Assembly (NCBI GenBank): GCA_030562195.1
Contig: JAUJPP010000012.1
Location: 8,928,001-8,992,000 of the forward strand
From: Nipponacmea schrenckii
Lineage: Eukaryota; Mollusca; Gastropoda; Lottiidae
Reading direction: 5' to 3'
DNA: 64,000 nucleotides
Part shown: positions 49,568 to 62,905 of the stretch, piece by piece
Numbering within the stretch: the first letter of the stretch is position 1
Layout of the letters: each line of letters opens with the position of its first letter
Notes under the pieces: model-generated
Told to the model about the DNA's origin: nothing
The model's database searches: none
What the model saw: only the letters and a program-made list of their open reading frames with translations
Translations under genes and position numbers: made by a program

Positions 49568-50328
49568 TAGCGATGGTCCATCGTAATACGCCCACCACTG
49601 GCAGCCTTGTGGACAAGAGGTATCAGTAAATGCAATATTTTAAATTTAACATTTTCATTACGTTTTAAAGAACAATAACTCTATTAGATATGTTCGATTT
49701 GCCTGGCTTTCAATAGGGTACATCCTTAGGATGTTACAAATACACCAACTTTCATCAAAACACATCTATCGTATTCACAAGAAATTTCTGGACAAAGTCA
49801 ATAACTCAAAGTAAATTTTTTTCGGTAAGCTAAATTTGCAATCGGTTTCTTCTTTGGGTAATTAAAAAGGCTCAAATCATGCTTCGTCAAAATCTATCAA
49901 GAAACCAGATCTCTATCAAGTCTACAAAGAATCTGAGGCTGATAAAGTGAACACGTTTTAAAGAACAAGGGCAATAACTCAATAAATATTTTTTGATTAG
50001 TCTGATTTTCAATAGGGTCTATCCTCGAGTTATAATAAACACTCACACCAAGTTTCAAATTCCATCAAGAACCCGGCTCCCTATCGTGTTCACAAGGAAT
50101 TTTAGGACAAGGGTAATAACTCATAGTAAATATTTTTTGATTGGTTACATTTTCGATATGCTTCATCCTTGGGTCATTACAAAGACTCATTCCAAGTTTC
50201 ATTAAAATCCATCAAGAAATGTGGTCTCTATCGTGTTCACAACAATTGTGGACAGGCAGACGGACAGACAGACAGACAGACAGAGGCGACTACAATATAC
50301 GCCAACATTTATGTGTGGGCGTATAAAA
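49568..50328 (+). mobile_element. 'tacgcccac' element with a different head hairpin
   Basis: The head 'gcgatggtccatcgtaata' is followed by 'cgcccaccactggcagcc'. Where other copies have 'ttgccaggcaa' this one has 'gatggtccatc', also a perfect hairpin. About four modules follow ('caatagggtacatccttagg', 'aagggcaataactc'). It then has a 'gacagacagacagacagac' tract and the end hairpin 'atgtgtgggcgtataaaa'. Both ends are intact. Confidence 0.85.
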
Positions 50329-50398
50329 ATAAGTTTAATTTTTTTTAGGCATCTATCCATAATTGTTATATAAAATCTACATGTGCGAACATCTTGAG

Positions 50399-50894
50399 GC
50401 CTTTTTATTTAAGCAAATCGTATCAATACGCTTTACACGGCCGAGTATCATCACGTGGTACAAATCAACTCGCCTTAAATAAACACCATGAATCGATGTA
50501 GCAATGTGTGACCAACTGGAATTTGATGCTCGCATAAAAAATTAAAAAAAATTATTCCTGTTATCAATGGGTGCGAAATTATTTTATTCACTGTTCGCAG
50601 ATATTCGACCTATGACTTTAAATCACGCTTCGTAATTAGCAGGCAATCATTCACATCATATTTGAACGTTTTCTCGAAATATTCTTTCTTGTTACCGGTA
50701 CTACTCGCGACTGCCATCTTCAAAGCTAATTGAATCGTACCAAAGTGCTGTGAGAGACGAGTTGGTCGATTTGGGTATGCGCTTTGACAAATCGCTAAAA
50801 TAAGTGTGCAATGTAGGCAAATCGTTGTTGGCGCTTCGCTTAAATAAATGTACGCTTCGATCGGTGTTGATACGATTTGCTTAAATAAAAAGGC
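50399..50894. mobile_element. 496-bp MITE with perfect 28-bp inverted ends
   Basis: The left end 50399-50426, beginning 'gcctttttatttaag', is matched exactly in reverse complement by 50867-50894. No clear target duplication is visible. A second 'cttaaataaa' motif occurs inverted inside each end. The 102-codon minus-strand frame inside is hydrophobic and unrelated to any protein I know. The perfect ends suggest a recent insertion. The superfamily is undetermined. Confidence 0.85.
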
Positions 50895-53764
50895 TTTTGC
50901 ACCCTTAGGATACATCAAATTTAGATATTTAACATTTCATGAAAGAAATGAAACAATTTCAAACTTTTATTTCTGCTCATTATGCTAATAATATGTAAAG
51001 GAATGTTTAACTTGTTCTTAAGCTCATTGTGCCTTATCTGACACATCTTAATGATGGTACCTCCTAACTAACTCACTTCAAAACTAACAAACTATTCACT
51101 GAGTTGTTCTCCAAAAATTCAGAAAGTTATTCAGAGTAATTCATGCTAATATCGTTGTAAAATCAAGTTATCATGGTCAACTTTAGAAATGTATTGCAAG
51201 TAGCTGTGAACAGTAAGGTAACAGAACTTGTTAAACAAGTCATCATTTGTGATATGGAAACAACAAAGTAAACTAACATGATCATATTATATATTCTTTT
51301 TAAAAGTTGTTTTTCTTCTTATCATTTTCTATAGTGTCATGTGAAAATGAGATAAACCTTTGTTCGGAAGAATAATTTTTTTAAAACTAATAAATGAAGT
51401 ATAAAGCAGGTAATAAAACTGAAGAAACATAATTAAGAAATTAATTAATCATGGTAACAGTTTCCAGAAAAAATGTTCCCAATAATTAGATTGCAAATTG
51501 TATTATGAAGGAATTCATTACAGGTAGATATTTATGAGGTATTAAAGAAATGGATATTCATAACACACAGAAGTTACGAATGGTGAATATACTAGGTACC
51601 TGGTATGTCAGTTACCATAAGCAGCTCTCAAAGAGATAATGAGTTAATAATCTAAATGCAGATTTCAGTACTTTTATGAAAACATGTATCAAAATAATGG
51701 AATTGAAAATTTGTTCTTAAAGTTCACAAATTGAAATTGGTAAAAGCATTGAGCTTCTTACTAGAAACTTAAGCTTATTATACAGTTGTATCTGGGTTAA
51801 AGAGAAATTATATTCATTTATTTGGGTACCTACTAAAATGAATGGCTACTACAGCTGTCCAGCAAAATCTTACAGCAAAATTTATGAGGGGTCCTTTCCT
51901 CTCTTTTAAAATATGAATCTAGAATATAGTTTGTTTTATAGCACTTGTAGGTTTTTACAAATATAAGCTGAAATAAAAAGAAAACGTCTAATAAATGATG
52001 ATATATAGGTTTATGATGCCAATAATCTATATAATTTAATATAGACTATTCCTAAAGCAGGCTAATCTTTTAAGTGGAATGAACTATTCAATATTTGACA
52101 GCTTAATTCCTAACTAATACACCATACAATTTCAATATTCACTTTTCTTTCCTACAGTTCTAAATTCAATAAACAATAGCACTAAGTAAAGCCAACCAAA
52201 CATATTACAGCACATATTATAAAATCCAAACCATCAAATCTCACAGATATCAGAAACAGTTAATGAACTTATAACACAAATTAAATAAGTCTGAGGGAAT
52301 GATAATTAAATGATCAATTTGATATAGCCTTATTGCCCAAATAATTAGTTAGTAAAATCATTCAGTGATGCTGCTTATGTATGGTTTTCTGTGTTACCAA
52401 ATAATGAAGCACCAATTTACAAGAAAGTTCAATAACACTTGATGTCTATCAGCATTTTGCCTTTTCAATCTGTGTTTTGATACTTAGTTTGTGATCAATA
52501 CAAACAGGATATAAAAATCAGATTTTGTACATGCACCCTCATATATCTTGTATCAAAGCATGAGCAAACATAAGTGGGGTAAGCATATTATAGGTCTTAA
52601 AGATTATAAATAGACGTTACATGGACCAAAATCATTTCAATAACCTATAGGAGAAATCAATGAAGATTGTTGAGAACAAAACAAAAAGCATTATAGAAAC
52701 AATTCAATCAACAAAACATTGTTTCCCTTGGTAGAAACAAAAACTTTCAATATAAGAAAATCGATACTGAAAACTTGAACAAAGCAATCATTTTTACAAT
52801 TATCCAGATATAATACGAAAATATAAAACATATTCCTTGCTCTTCATAAATAGCACAACTATAAGATACTAATAAAACAACTCTACTAACTTTGTTAACT
52901 TTAGAATGACTTAAGATTGAACACAAATAGTAATCAATTCCCAAGTACAATTAAGAACCATGTTCATTTGGTCCAGAAATGGAAAGTGAATGGCAATCAT
53001 TGGTTATAATTAATACTTAAACAGAACACAATTTGATTCAAAGAGCAATGAAAGGTATATGTATTAAGGTAGAAATCATACCTATGTACATAAAAACTTT
53101 ATATATATATATATAACCTAAACACAAAACTTCAATGCAGTAATTTAACATATTATATCTTCTTAATGCATAGTTATATATATTATGTTTTAAATATAGT
53201 AAGAAAACCAAATGTACAAAATACCAATTACCTCAATGTGAAATCTATATATAGATTGGTTGACCATTTAGAATAATTTTGTGTTATGGTCAGAAGAGAA
53301 AATCAATAAAAAAACAAGATTGTTGAATGAATTGAAGAGCACTTGAATATAATATAGTTAATTAGTGCTAAATGACTGGTTGATTTTAGTCCTGACTAGA
53401 ATATAAACATTGTTCTAGTATACAATTGTTCAGTCTATACCAGTGAGTTTAGTCACATTGCTAGTAGAAAGTGCTGTCATCTGTGTCAAATAGCATTGTA
53501 TGTTCAAATATTTGCATCACTGAAATCTATCAATCTTTTTTTTCTGTTACCCTTTTTTTTTATCCCTCTGTTATCATTTTACATTACCAGAGCAGTTCTG
53601 CTTTACTCCTAAACAGAACATGACACCTTGATCCACAAAACTGTTGCTCAGGTAGAAATTACCCCACTAACATGATTTACAGCCCAATGTTATTCAAGTC
53701 CTTAATTTGAATGTGAACTACAATGTCGATCCTGAATACATTAAAGGAACGCTGATTTCAATTT

Positions 53765-53993
53765 TCAATCAGATCTCTATTTGTTCCTGCAAGGCCACTC
53801 AAACTAAGTGTTTGATCATGTCACTTATCGTGAAGGCCATATGAAATACAAGTATATTCTGCGATTAGTGATGTCATGGAACACTTTTGAGTGGAATCGC
53901 AAGAACCTCAAAAGTCTGATTTAAAAAAAAAGAATGGTACAATTTTTACTATCAGTGTTCCTGATACACATAAAACTTTGAGAAACCGTACAA
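53765..53993. repeat. Hairpin repeat family, copy 2
   Basis: 'ctatttgttcctgcaaggcc' and, about 125 bp later, 'ggaatcgcaagaacctcaaa' form a weaker version of the hairpin at 17211-17364. They are followed by 'atcagtgttcctgatacac' and 'ataaaactttg', paralleling 17393-17425. It is older or more diverged than copy 1. Confidence 0.6.
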
Positions 53994-56900
53994 TTGATTT
54001 TCTCTTTCTGCCACAATACATTAAAATTTAAACAATAAGATTATATTATATTATGATCAATCGAAACCATAACTGTAAATAAATAGCAAGAATATTCTTC
54101 TTAGCACAATAAACTATGACTTCATCTACTATTTTACTGTTAAATAATGGCACAATATTTTATGGTATACTATAGTATGTGTATTATAAAACAAGGTTTT
54201 AACAATTATCATTGACAGCATCTGGTGAAAAAAGGCAATATGATACAAAAAGGTATCTTATTGTTCTTTTAAAAAGCATCATTTTGGATTCAGCTATTTT
54301 TGGTTCATTGTTTGCATTTTTTAATTGAATGCAAAATGAACTGTGAGTTTCAATGGAAACTGATGCTAAAAAGTTAAAATAGAATTAAAAGAAATTAAAC
54401 TTGAAAGGTTTCAACAGACAGAATTATTTAAACTTGGTTTGAAATCAGACAATATTTCATCATGAATCACTGAACTATGTGAATCGAAATAAAGTAACAG
54501 AAAACCTAATCTAGTTTATGTTATTTTGATAAAACAGTCTAATGTTTAAGTCTACTGCTTAGTTCTTATTATTTACATAGACTTAAAAATATCCTTTCAG
54601 AGCTTTTAAATGTAAACCTTTCAAAAACTTTTGAAACATCAGAAAAGCAGTAAGGTGATATATATCAAAGAACTGAGATGAAATATTGAATAGTTTTTGT
54701 AAGTGAAGAATTACGTCTTCTAGAAGTTTATAAAAGACAAATAAATAAGGTCTCAGGAAATTGAAATCTTAAGGAAATTTGAGTTCACTTAAAGAAGTCA
54801 ATAAATAAACCAGTGGAAACCTGATAATTACTTAGTGGGAAAAAGAGACTACAAAAACTACTTAAGAAAACAGCATGAAGAATCAGTTTTGGAATAACTT
54901 AATAAATAAATGAATTTACAAAGCCTTTGAGGATATATTGACTAGAGAATATTTAAAAATATACATGTAAAATTTGTATACAACTCAATATCTTAATTGT
55001 AGGAACAGAAAGGTTGCAATATGTATTTTCCTTCAAATTCCTGTCACTGTAAAGAGAAAACACTATTATCATTGCTTAAATCCTCCTTACGATACATGTT
55101 GTACTCTCAAGATCTAAATCTTTTCATAAGTAAATACTTTAAGTATTATGCCATCAAACAATATAAGTGCTTTTAATGTGTATTCAACAATATACAGCAC
55201 CATGCTTGACTTTGCTATCCACAATACTGTCAATGTACTCCCATGTACATTGGAAAACTTCACTTACAGACTTGTACCAAAAGGGGAAAAGCCTACCCCT
55301 TGACTATATTGTGGTACCATATACAAACCATGTCTTTATAAAGTTATGCCCAATAGACTTTTTGTCACGGTGAAAATTTTCCAAAACTGGTGATACAAAA
55401 AATAATTTGAGCTATAAGAATGATATTTCATGTTTGGAAACATGCCGATGTAGGGTCTGAATTGTCAGGCTATTTATGTACATAACATCACAGTTTCTAT
55501 AGAATGTTTGAACTGGATCTAACAATTTCAATGAACAATAGTTAAGAGAATAAATGAAGGATGTAAGGTTCAATAAGAACAGGAACTTTTCTCTGTACTA
55601 TTATAGATCAGATTGAAGTGATAGAAGATTGAACAAGATATTAGCAAGGACAACACAATGATAATTGATAGGACAATGTCAAGTAATCTACCAGACCTAG
55701 AATCAGCTGATCAGGAGATCAATGGCTACACCATCTATATCTAAGATTGATTACTCTAACCTAATGATATATCTATTTCCATGGGAGTTTAATGGAACAT
55801 CAAGTCTTTATTTCCTCAGGAGTTTAATGGAAGAACAGTTTTCCTAATCTCTCCTTTATGTTCAGACCAAACACTTGCTAATGATTTCTAATAATCATAT
55901 GTTTAATGTTCTCACTTCTACTACCATAGAGTTGATTACATGTCCAGTCAACTGTCACTATATTTTATACATGATTTAATATATCAAACATTTATAACTA
56001 TAATTTTACAATTGTATATAAGGTGTAATTATATAATAAATACCTTGGTATACTTTAATTAATTAATAAACTGATCAATAAGTTACAAAAACAAACGAGG
56101 AAACTCATAACTTTTATTGAATAAAACTCATAAAACTTTATGCCTTATTCTATACAAATTTAGCCAAAATGTTATGATTATAGTCACAATGATTATGGTT
56201 TCTAGAAATTGCTCTTGCTTTTACCAATATTCTGAAGTATTTCATCATTAGTAGTCAAAAGAAATGAAATATTCAGTAACTAATGGTCTGGAAATAAGAA
56301 CACTTTGTTTTAAAGGTTATAATTAAATCTGTAAATCTGAGTAAAGGTTTTGAAATTATAATATGAATTATAAATGAGATTTAAATTGTAGAAAGTAGAA
56401 ATATAATGTATTAATGTGTTTAATTTCAGCATAATTTATAGCTGAACAGATGAGATTTTATCTATAGATGTAGATGACCAAATTTTGTTCAATTTAACAC
56501 CCACATAAAAGCCTCATTATAAAACTCCTTTCCATATCAACGTCAATTTGCTGATACACAATTCCATAAAATAATATTATAATATAATTTAAATAAATGG
56601 GAAAGCCAATTTGACTGAATCAAGTCTTCTGAAAGGGTTTTCATTTTTAAGATCAACCATGCATGTACTTAACAGTCAAAATTGGTCAAAGGTTGTAGAG
56701 GATTGTAATGGTGATGAAATTATACATTTTTTCAGAAAAAAATCCTTACAAGTAATGCATCATGAATTTATAAGACATCTTTACTATCAAAGTCAAATAT
56801 CCTTTTTAATTAGAACTGATAATTAAGAAAATCTCATTACCAGACTTAAACATTACTACATAATAAAAGACACGATACTTAGATTTCTCATCTTGGTCTA

Positions 56901-58194
56901 CGTGTTGATTACATTATATGTTTTGCCCCTTTTTTTCTCAAATTGACCTAACTGCAATTGGTTTTACTTCAAATAGATAAATTGATTTATTCAATGATAT
57001 GTGCTAAATTGTGGTGCAATTTATTCAGTCATACCAATTTCCACTAACTTTGAGGAATACAAAATTGAAGAAGAAACAATGACCTATATACAATAATCAT
57101 TAAGGATATACAGTAATGTCATACATGTCATTAAAATAACCTTCCTCCCTTGGCAATTTCCATATAGAGTACCATATAATGAAAGCCAAAGTAAAAAGGT
57201 CACTAATGAACCCAACTCCCCTTTTTGAAAATGGCTTCATCATTAGCTGGTAGTAACTTGGCCTAGAGACAAAAAGCAATTTGAAAATTATTCAACCTCA
57301 CATCTCTGACACTCGTTAGTGCCAATTTATTTAGTACATTGGTTCAGTGATAAATGATTTTAGAAGAATAACTAGGGATAATGATTTTGAGAGAAAAATC
57401 AGAATATCAATGAGATGAATACTATGCCAGTGTTTAAAATATATATAGTGACAAAAGGCACATAATTAAATGATAGAGGTTTTTACTTAATAATAAGTTG
57501 TGAGAATTTTGAATCACAGATGATTAAAGAGAAGCATGCTTTATTGCTGATAATATCTTATTTTGTCTTAAAAAGCAAATTGCATCTTTTTGATCTTTTT
57601 GTTGTATAAACGGGTGGGCATAAACATGTTATAAATCATTTAAATCCATGTTTTAGCACGATTTACTCTGTAAATGTATAGAGAGAGGGAATTAGAGTTG
57701 TCTGCACAGAGCACCACTGACATAATAGACCCACCTTTATCACGTGCTACAGCAAGACATATTAAATGGTATTCATCCTTGTGTACACAATAGATTCTTT
57801 AAACACCATATTACAATTATTGAAACTGACATTACTTGATCTTTTCATAATATCATGCAAGGTTTCTGTGCTCTATAATTTGCTGGCAGGGAAAAAAGAG
57901 ACATATTTAGTCATTAAGATGTTTATGTAAACAATCACATGATTATGGATGAAATGAGCAAGACTGGCATATTTACCAAAACATAGTATTTAATTCATGT
58001 GCAATTGTTATTACATAACACGCATCACACCCTCAGTCACCTGTCAGGGCTCTGTGTTTAATTTGGTTAATTCATGAAAACTTGTTATAAATATTACTCA
58101 ATATCACTTGACTGACACCAAACTATAGAATTGAAGCCTGATGATACCTCATAATGAGATTAAAATCTCATGAGTTGATGTCTTTAAATATATC

Positions 58195-58357
58195 TTTTTC
58201 AATTATTAACACCAGAAAATGATCAGTGATCTTTACATCAGTAAAACTCTTTAAAAGTTCTACATTCATATTTCTTTAAATTTTTCAATTATTAACACCA
58301 GAAAATGATCAGTGATCTTTACATCAGTAAAACTCTTTAAAAGTTCTACATTCATAT
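58195..58357 (+). repeat. Perfect 86-bp tandem duplication
   Basis: 'tttttcaattattaacacc' at 58195 recurs at 58281. The following 77 bases, to 'ctacattcatatt', are identical in both copies. The absence of any substitution implies a very recent duplication or an assembly artefact. Confidence 0.9.
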
Positions 58358-58873
58358 TAGACAGTGACAAGGAAAGGTGTTGTGAGGCAAATTTCCAACC
58401 TTTAACGTTTCTGTGCTGGTGCAGAAACAACTGCCAATGGGTGCCATCTGATTAATTTCCTTGCAAATATCAGCTCTAACGTGGCCTGATTCAGTAGTGT
58501 TTGATGCCAGCCATATCGTTGGGTTTATATTCGTATCAATGGCATAACATGATCTCGCATATTTACCGATTTTGTGAGAAAATTACGTAATCGTAATTTA
58601 AAAATATACCTTTAAAGACTAAATTTCCTATCTGATATAATTATAATATCATGAAACTGTTTTAAAAAAAAAAAACCTGAGAGAAGCTTTACTTCCATTT
58701 TATAGAAAATCACAATATAGTCAGTTTGAGCACTGTAAATACCAGGATGTCTTTAGTTGCTTACATTCTACTAATCATGTAGCAGCAATAATTGAGTCTG
58801 GTAAGAACATGTCTAGTTGAAGGCAGGTGTTAGTTATCTTTCAGAGTGTTTATTTCATGTTTATTTTTCATAG

Positions 58874-59185
58874 AATGCGTTTCCAAGAAATAAGTCATAC
58901 AAAATATTTTTCAAATTTGCTGATTTTCAACAGGATTCATCCTTGGATTATTTACACACTCTCACACCCTCAAGAATTGCACATTGTAGAGTTTTATGTG
59001 TTTATTAAGATATTTTTTTATTTTGTTGATTTTCAGTAGGATTCATCCTTGTATGATTTTGAATAATCACTCTAAGTTACATGAAATCCATATAGTGAAT
59101 TGTGCCTTCTAGAGTGTCTTTACGAGCTAGTGGAAGGACGGACCAACTGACCGACAGACATGGGTGACGACAATATATAAAAATT
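58874..59185 (+). repeat. 'tacgcccac' family, eroded copy
   Basis: Two modules with 'gattttcaacaggattcatc', 'attgtgccttctagagtgtc' and a terminal 'gacggaccaactgaccgac' then 'gggtgacgacaatatata'. The final hairpin has been lost. Confidence 0.75.
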
Positions 59186-60579
59186 GTTAACAAGCAAAAG
59201 GCTCCTAAACCAATGGAATTTTCTGCCAGCCAACTTTTAAAAAGAACACAGTAGTATTTCAATTCACATTAACAATAGATAGTCAATCGACCTTTTATGT
59301 AAATATTTGAAGGTTTATCAATCTTAAGTTCAATAGAAAAGAAAAAGGTGATATCAAAAAAATCTTTCATGCAAAATAATAGTTTTAAGCTCACTTCTTA
59401 TGGTTTAAAACCAGAATGAATTGTCCATCAACTTTTCTACAATTGAAATGGAAGACCTTATTTCTGACTATTATTTAAAAAAAATTTTCCTGGATTATCT
59501 GTACCCATTTACAGCTAGGTGAACTGGAATTACGAGTGAAGTCATGAGTCATCAAACTTTCACACATCCATCGAGATTAGAACTCACGTCTGACATTCTT
59601 AACGTATCCAAGCAAATGATGTCATAATGACCACACTATGACCATGAAAAACACAAACAAGATGAAAACATCAAATTCAATAACAAACTTTTAAAATTAT
59701 TCACTTAATTTTCTATAATAAATTTTTAAAAATTATGTTTGAATTACGACATAAAAAGACGTGTATTAACTGCTGATATATTTTTTTTTGTTCAATAAGT
59801 AAAGATGAAACTTTTCACAATTCTTCACAGTAACTGTACTTGCTAAATTGTACTGTATAAACTGTCACTCAAATATTAATAGAGAACTACAAAACTAATG
59901 AATAAACACTACCTTGAATATAAAATCCTACAACAACAGACAGCATCTGTAATTTAATAGGCAAAACTGCTTTAGTTTAAAACAAAACATGTATGTATCA
60001 TAGCAAGGTATGGAATAACTCTAGAAATTGGATCGATCAGGTGTCCAGCACTAATCAATTTGATTCCGACATTTCAAATTTAGTGCCGGACATATAACAG
60101 TACCAATGACAACATTTTCAATTGAAAATTAGAAAATCGGCAATTACGACAAAAAAACTGCTAACAAGACGCTAATGATAGTTAAGGTCATTCATATAGA
60201 GATTATTTTTTAAAAGAAGCACAAAATGTCCAGCTTATGATCATTTTATATATTTGGTTTGGTGATGTCAAAGGTCAAATGCCTGGATTTTCTAGCACGA
60301 GATGTAGCGCTGATAGATTTGGAAAAAAAAATGACCTAACTGTGTTAACACCGCAAGATTTCTTGAATTTGATTATCCAGACATTTCGTATCTTCTCATA
60401 AGATAGTTAATATATTTACCTGGATGAACTAAATTATGTTTTTGTTATTTGAGATCACTCAACAATTTTTCTCTTCAATATGTACCGGACAAAATGTCAA
60501 ATCAGATTGTAACGGGCAATAAGCAATAAATCTGCTTAAACATACACATTGCCTTTGCCTTATGCAAACCCAAACAACC

Positions 60580-62905
60580 TTACACACCAAACATTGCCTG
60601 TCATATATAAACTTACTGAACATTACATACGAAACTCTCGCCTGTCATATATAGAGAACATTACACACCAAACATTGCCTGTCATAAATAAACTTACTGA
60701 ACATTACAAACGTATCTCTGTCTGTCATATATAAACTTACTGAACATTTCACACCAAACTCTACCTGTCATATATAAACTTACTTAACATTACACACCAA
60801 ACATTGCCTGTCATATATAAACTTACTGAACATTACATACGAAACTCTGCCTGTCATATATAAACTTACTGAACATTACACACCAAACTCTGCCTGTCAT
60901 ATATAAACTTACTGAACATTACACACCAAACTCTGCCTGTCATATATAAACTTACTGAACATTACACACCAAACTCTGCCTGTCATATATAAACTTACTG
61001 AACATTACATACGAAACTCTGCCTGTCATATATAAACTTACTGAACATTACATACGAAACTCTGCCTGTCATATATAAACTTACTGAACATTACACACCA
61101 AACTCTGCCTGTCATAAATAAACTTACTGAACATTACATACGAAACTCTGCCTGTCATATATAAACTTACTGAACATTACATACGAAACTCTACCTGTCA
61201 TATATAAACTTACTGAACATTACATACGAAACTCTGCCTGTCATATATAAACTCACTGAACATTACATACGAAACATTGCCTGTCATATATAAACTTACT
61301 GAACATTACACACCAAACATTGCCTGTCATATATAAACTTACTGAACATTACACACCAAACTCTGCCTGTCATATATAAACTTAGTGAACATTACACACC
61401 AAACTCTGCCTGTCATAAATAAACTTACTGAACATTACATACGAAACTCTGCCTGTCATATATAAACTTACTGAACATTACATACGAAACTCTGCCTGTC
61501 ATATATAAACTTACTGAACATTACACACCAAACTCTGCCTGTCATAAATAAACTTACTGAACATTACATACGAAACTCTGCCTGTCATATATAAACTTAC
61601 TGAACATTACACACCAAACTCTACCTGTCATATAAAAACTTACTAAACATTACACACCAAACATTGCCTGTCATAAATAAACTTACTGAACATTACACAC
61701 CAAACTCTCGCCTGTCATATATAGAGAACATTACACACCAAACATTGCCTGTCATAAATAAACTTACTGAATCTCTGTGTCTGTCATATATAAACCTACT
61801 GAACATTACATACGAAACTCTACCTGTCATATATAAACTTACTGAACATTACACACCAAACTCTGCCTGTCATATATAAACTCACTGAACATTACATACG
61901 AAACATTGCCTGTCATATATAAACTTACTGAACATTACATACCAAACTCTACCTGTCATATATAAACTTACTGAACATTACACACCAAACTCTGCCTGTC
62001 ATAAATAAACTTACTGAACATTACATACGAAACTCTGCCTGTCATATATAAACTTACTGAACATTACACACCAAACTCTATCTGTCATATATAAAACTAA
62101 CTGAACATTACACACCAAACTCTGCCTGTCATATATAAAACTTACTTAACATTACACACCAAACTCTGCCTGTCATATATAAACTTACTTAATATTACAC
62201 ACCAAACTCTGCCTGTCATATAAAAACTTACTGAAATTACACACCAAACTCTGCCTGTCATATATAAACTTACTGAACATTACATCCCGAAACTCTGCCT
62301 GTCATATATAAACTTACTGAACATTACACACCAAACTCTGTCTGTCATATATAAAACTAACTGAACATTACACACCAAACTCTGCCTGTCATATATAAAC
62401 TTACTTAATATTACAACCAAACTCTGCCTGTCATATATAAAACTTACTTAACATTACATACGAAATACTACCTGTCATATATAAACTTACTTAACATTAC
62501 ACATCAAACTCTGCCTGTCATATATAAACTTACTGAACATTACACATCAAACTCTGCCTGTCATATATAAACTTACTGAACATTACATACAAACTCTGCC
62601 TGTCATATATAAACTTACTGAACATTACACACCAAACTCTGCCTGTCATATATAAACTTACTGAACATTACACACGAAACTCTGCCTGTCATATATAAAC
62701 TTACTGAACATTACACACCAAACTCTGCCTGTCATATATAAACTTACTGAACATTACACATCAAACTCTGCCTGTCATATATAAACTTACTGAACATTAC
62801 ACATCAAACTCTGCCTGTCATATATAAACTTACTGAATATTACACATCCAACTTTGCCTGTCATGCTTATACAAAACTGCTTAACCATACATATAATTCT
62901 TCGCT
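60580..62905 (+). repeat. 43-bp satellite-like array (about fifty units)
   Basis: The unit 'ctgcctgtcatatataaact' continuing 'tactgaacattacacacca' and 'aact' repeats at 43 bp (for example 60848 and 60891), spanning about 2.3 kb. Two common variants, 'cacaccaaac' and 'catacgaaac', alternate irregularly and differ at neighbouring sites together. Units near both edges are more diverged, as in arrays homogenised by unequal exchange. Confidence 0.95.

Noticed and set aside
60549..61879. Frames with 'INKLTEHY' repeats
   Set aside because: They arise from the 43-bp array, which shifts frame every unit. The frames are short and fragmented.
46990..62905. CRISPR-like arrays
   Set aside because: The arrays are uninterrupted tandem repeats without unique spacers, in an animal genome with introns.
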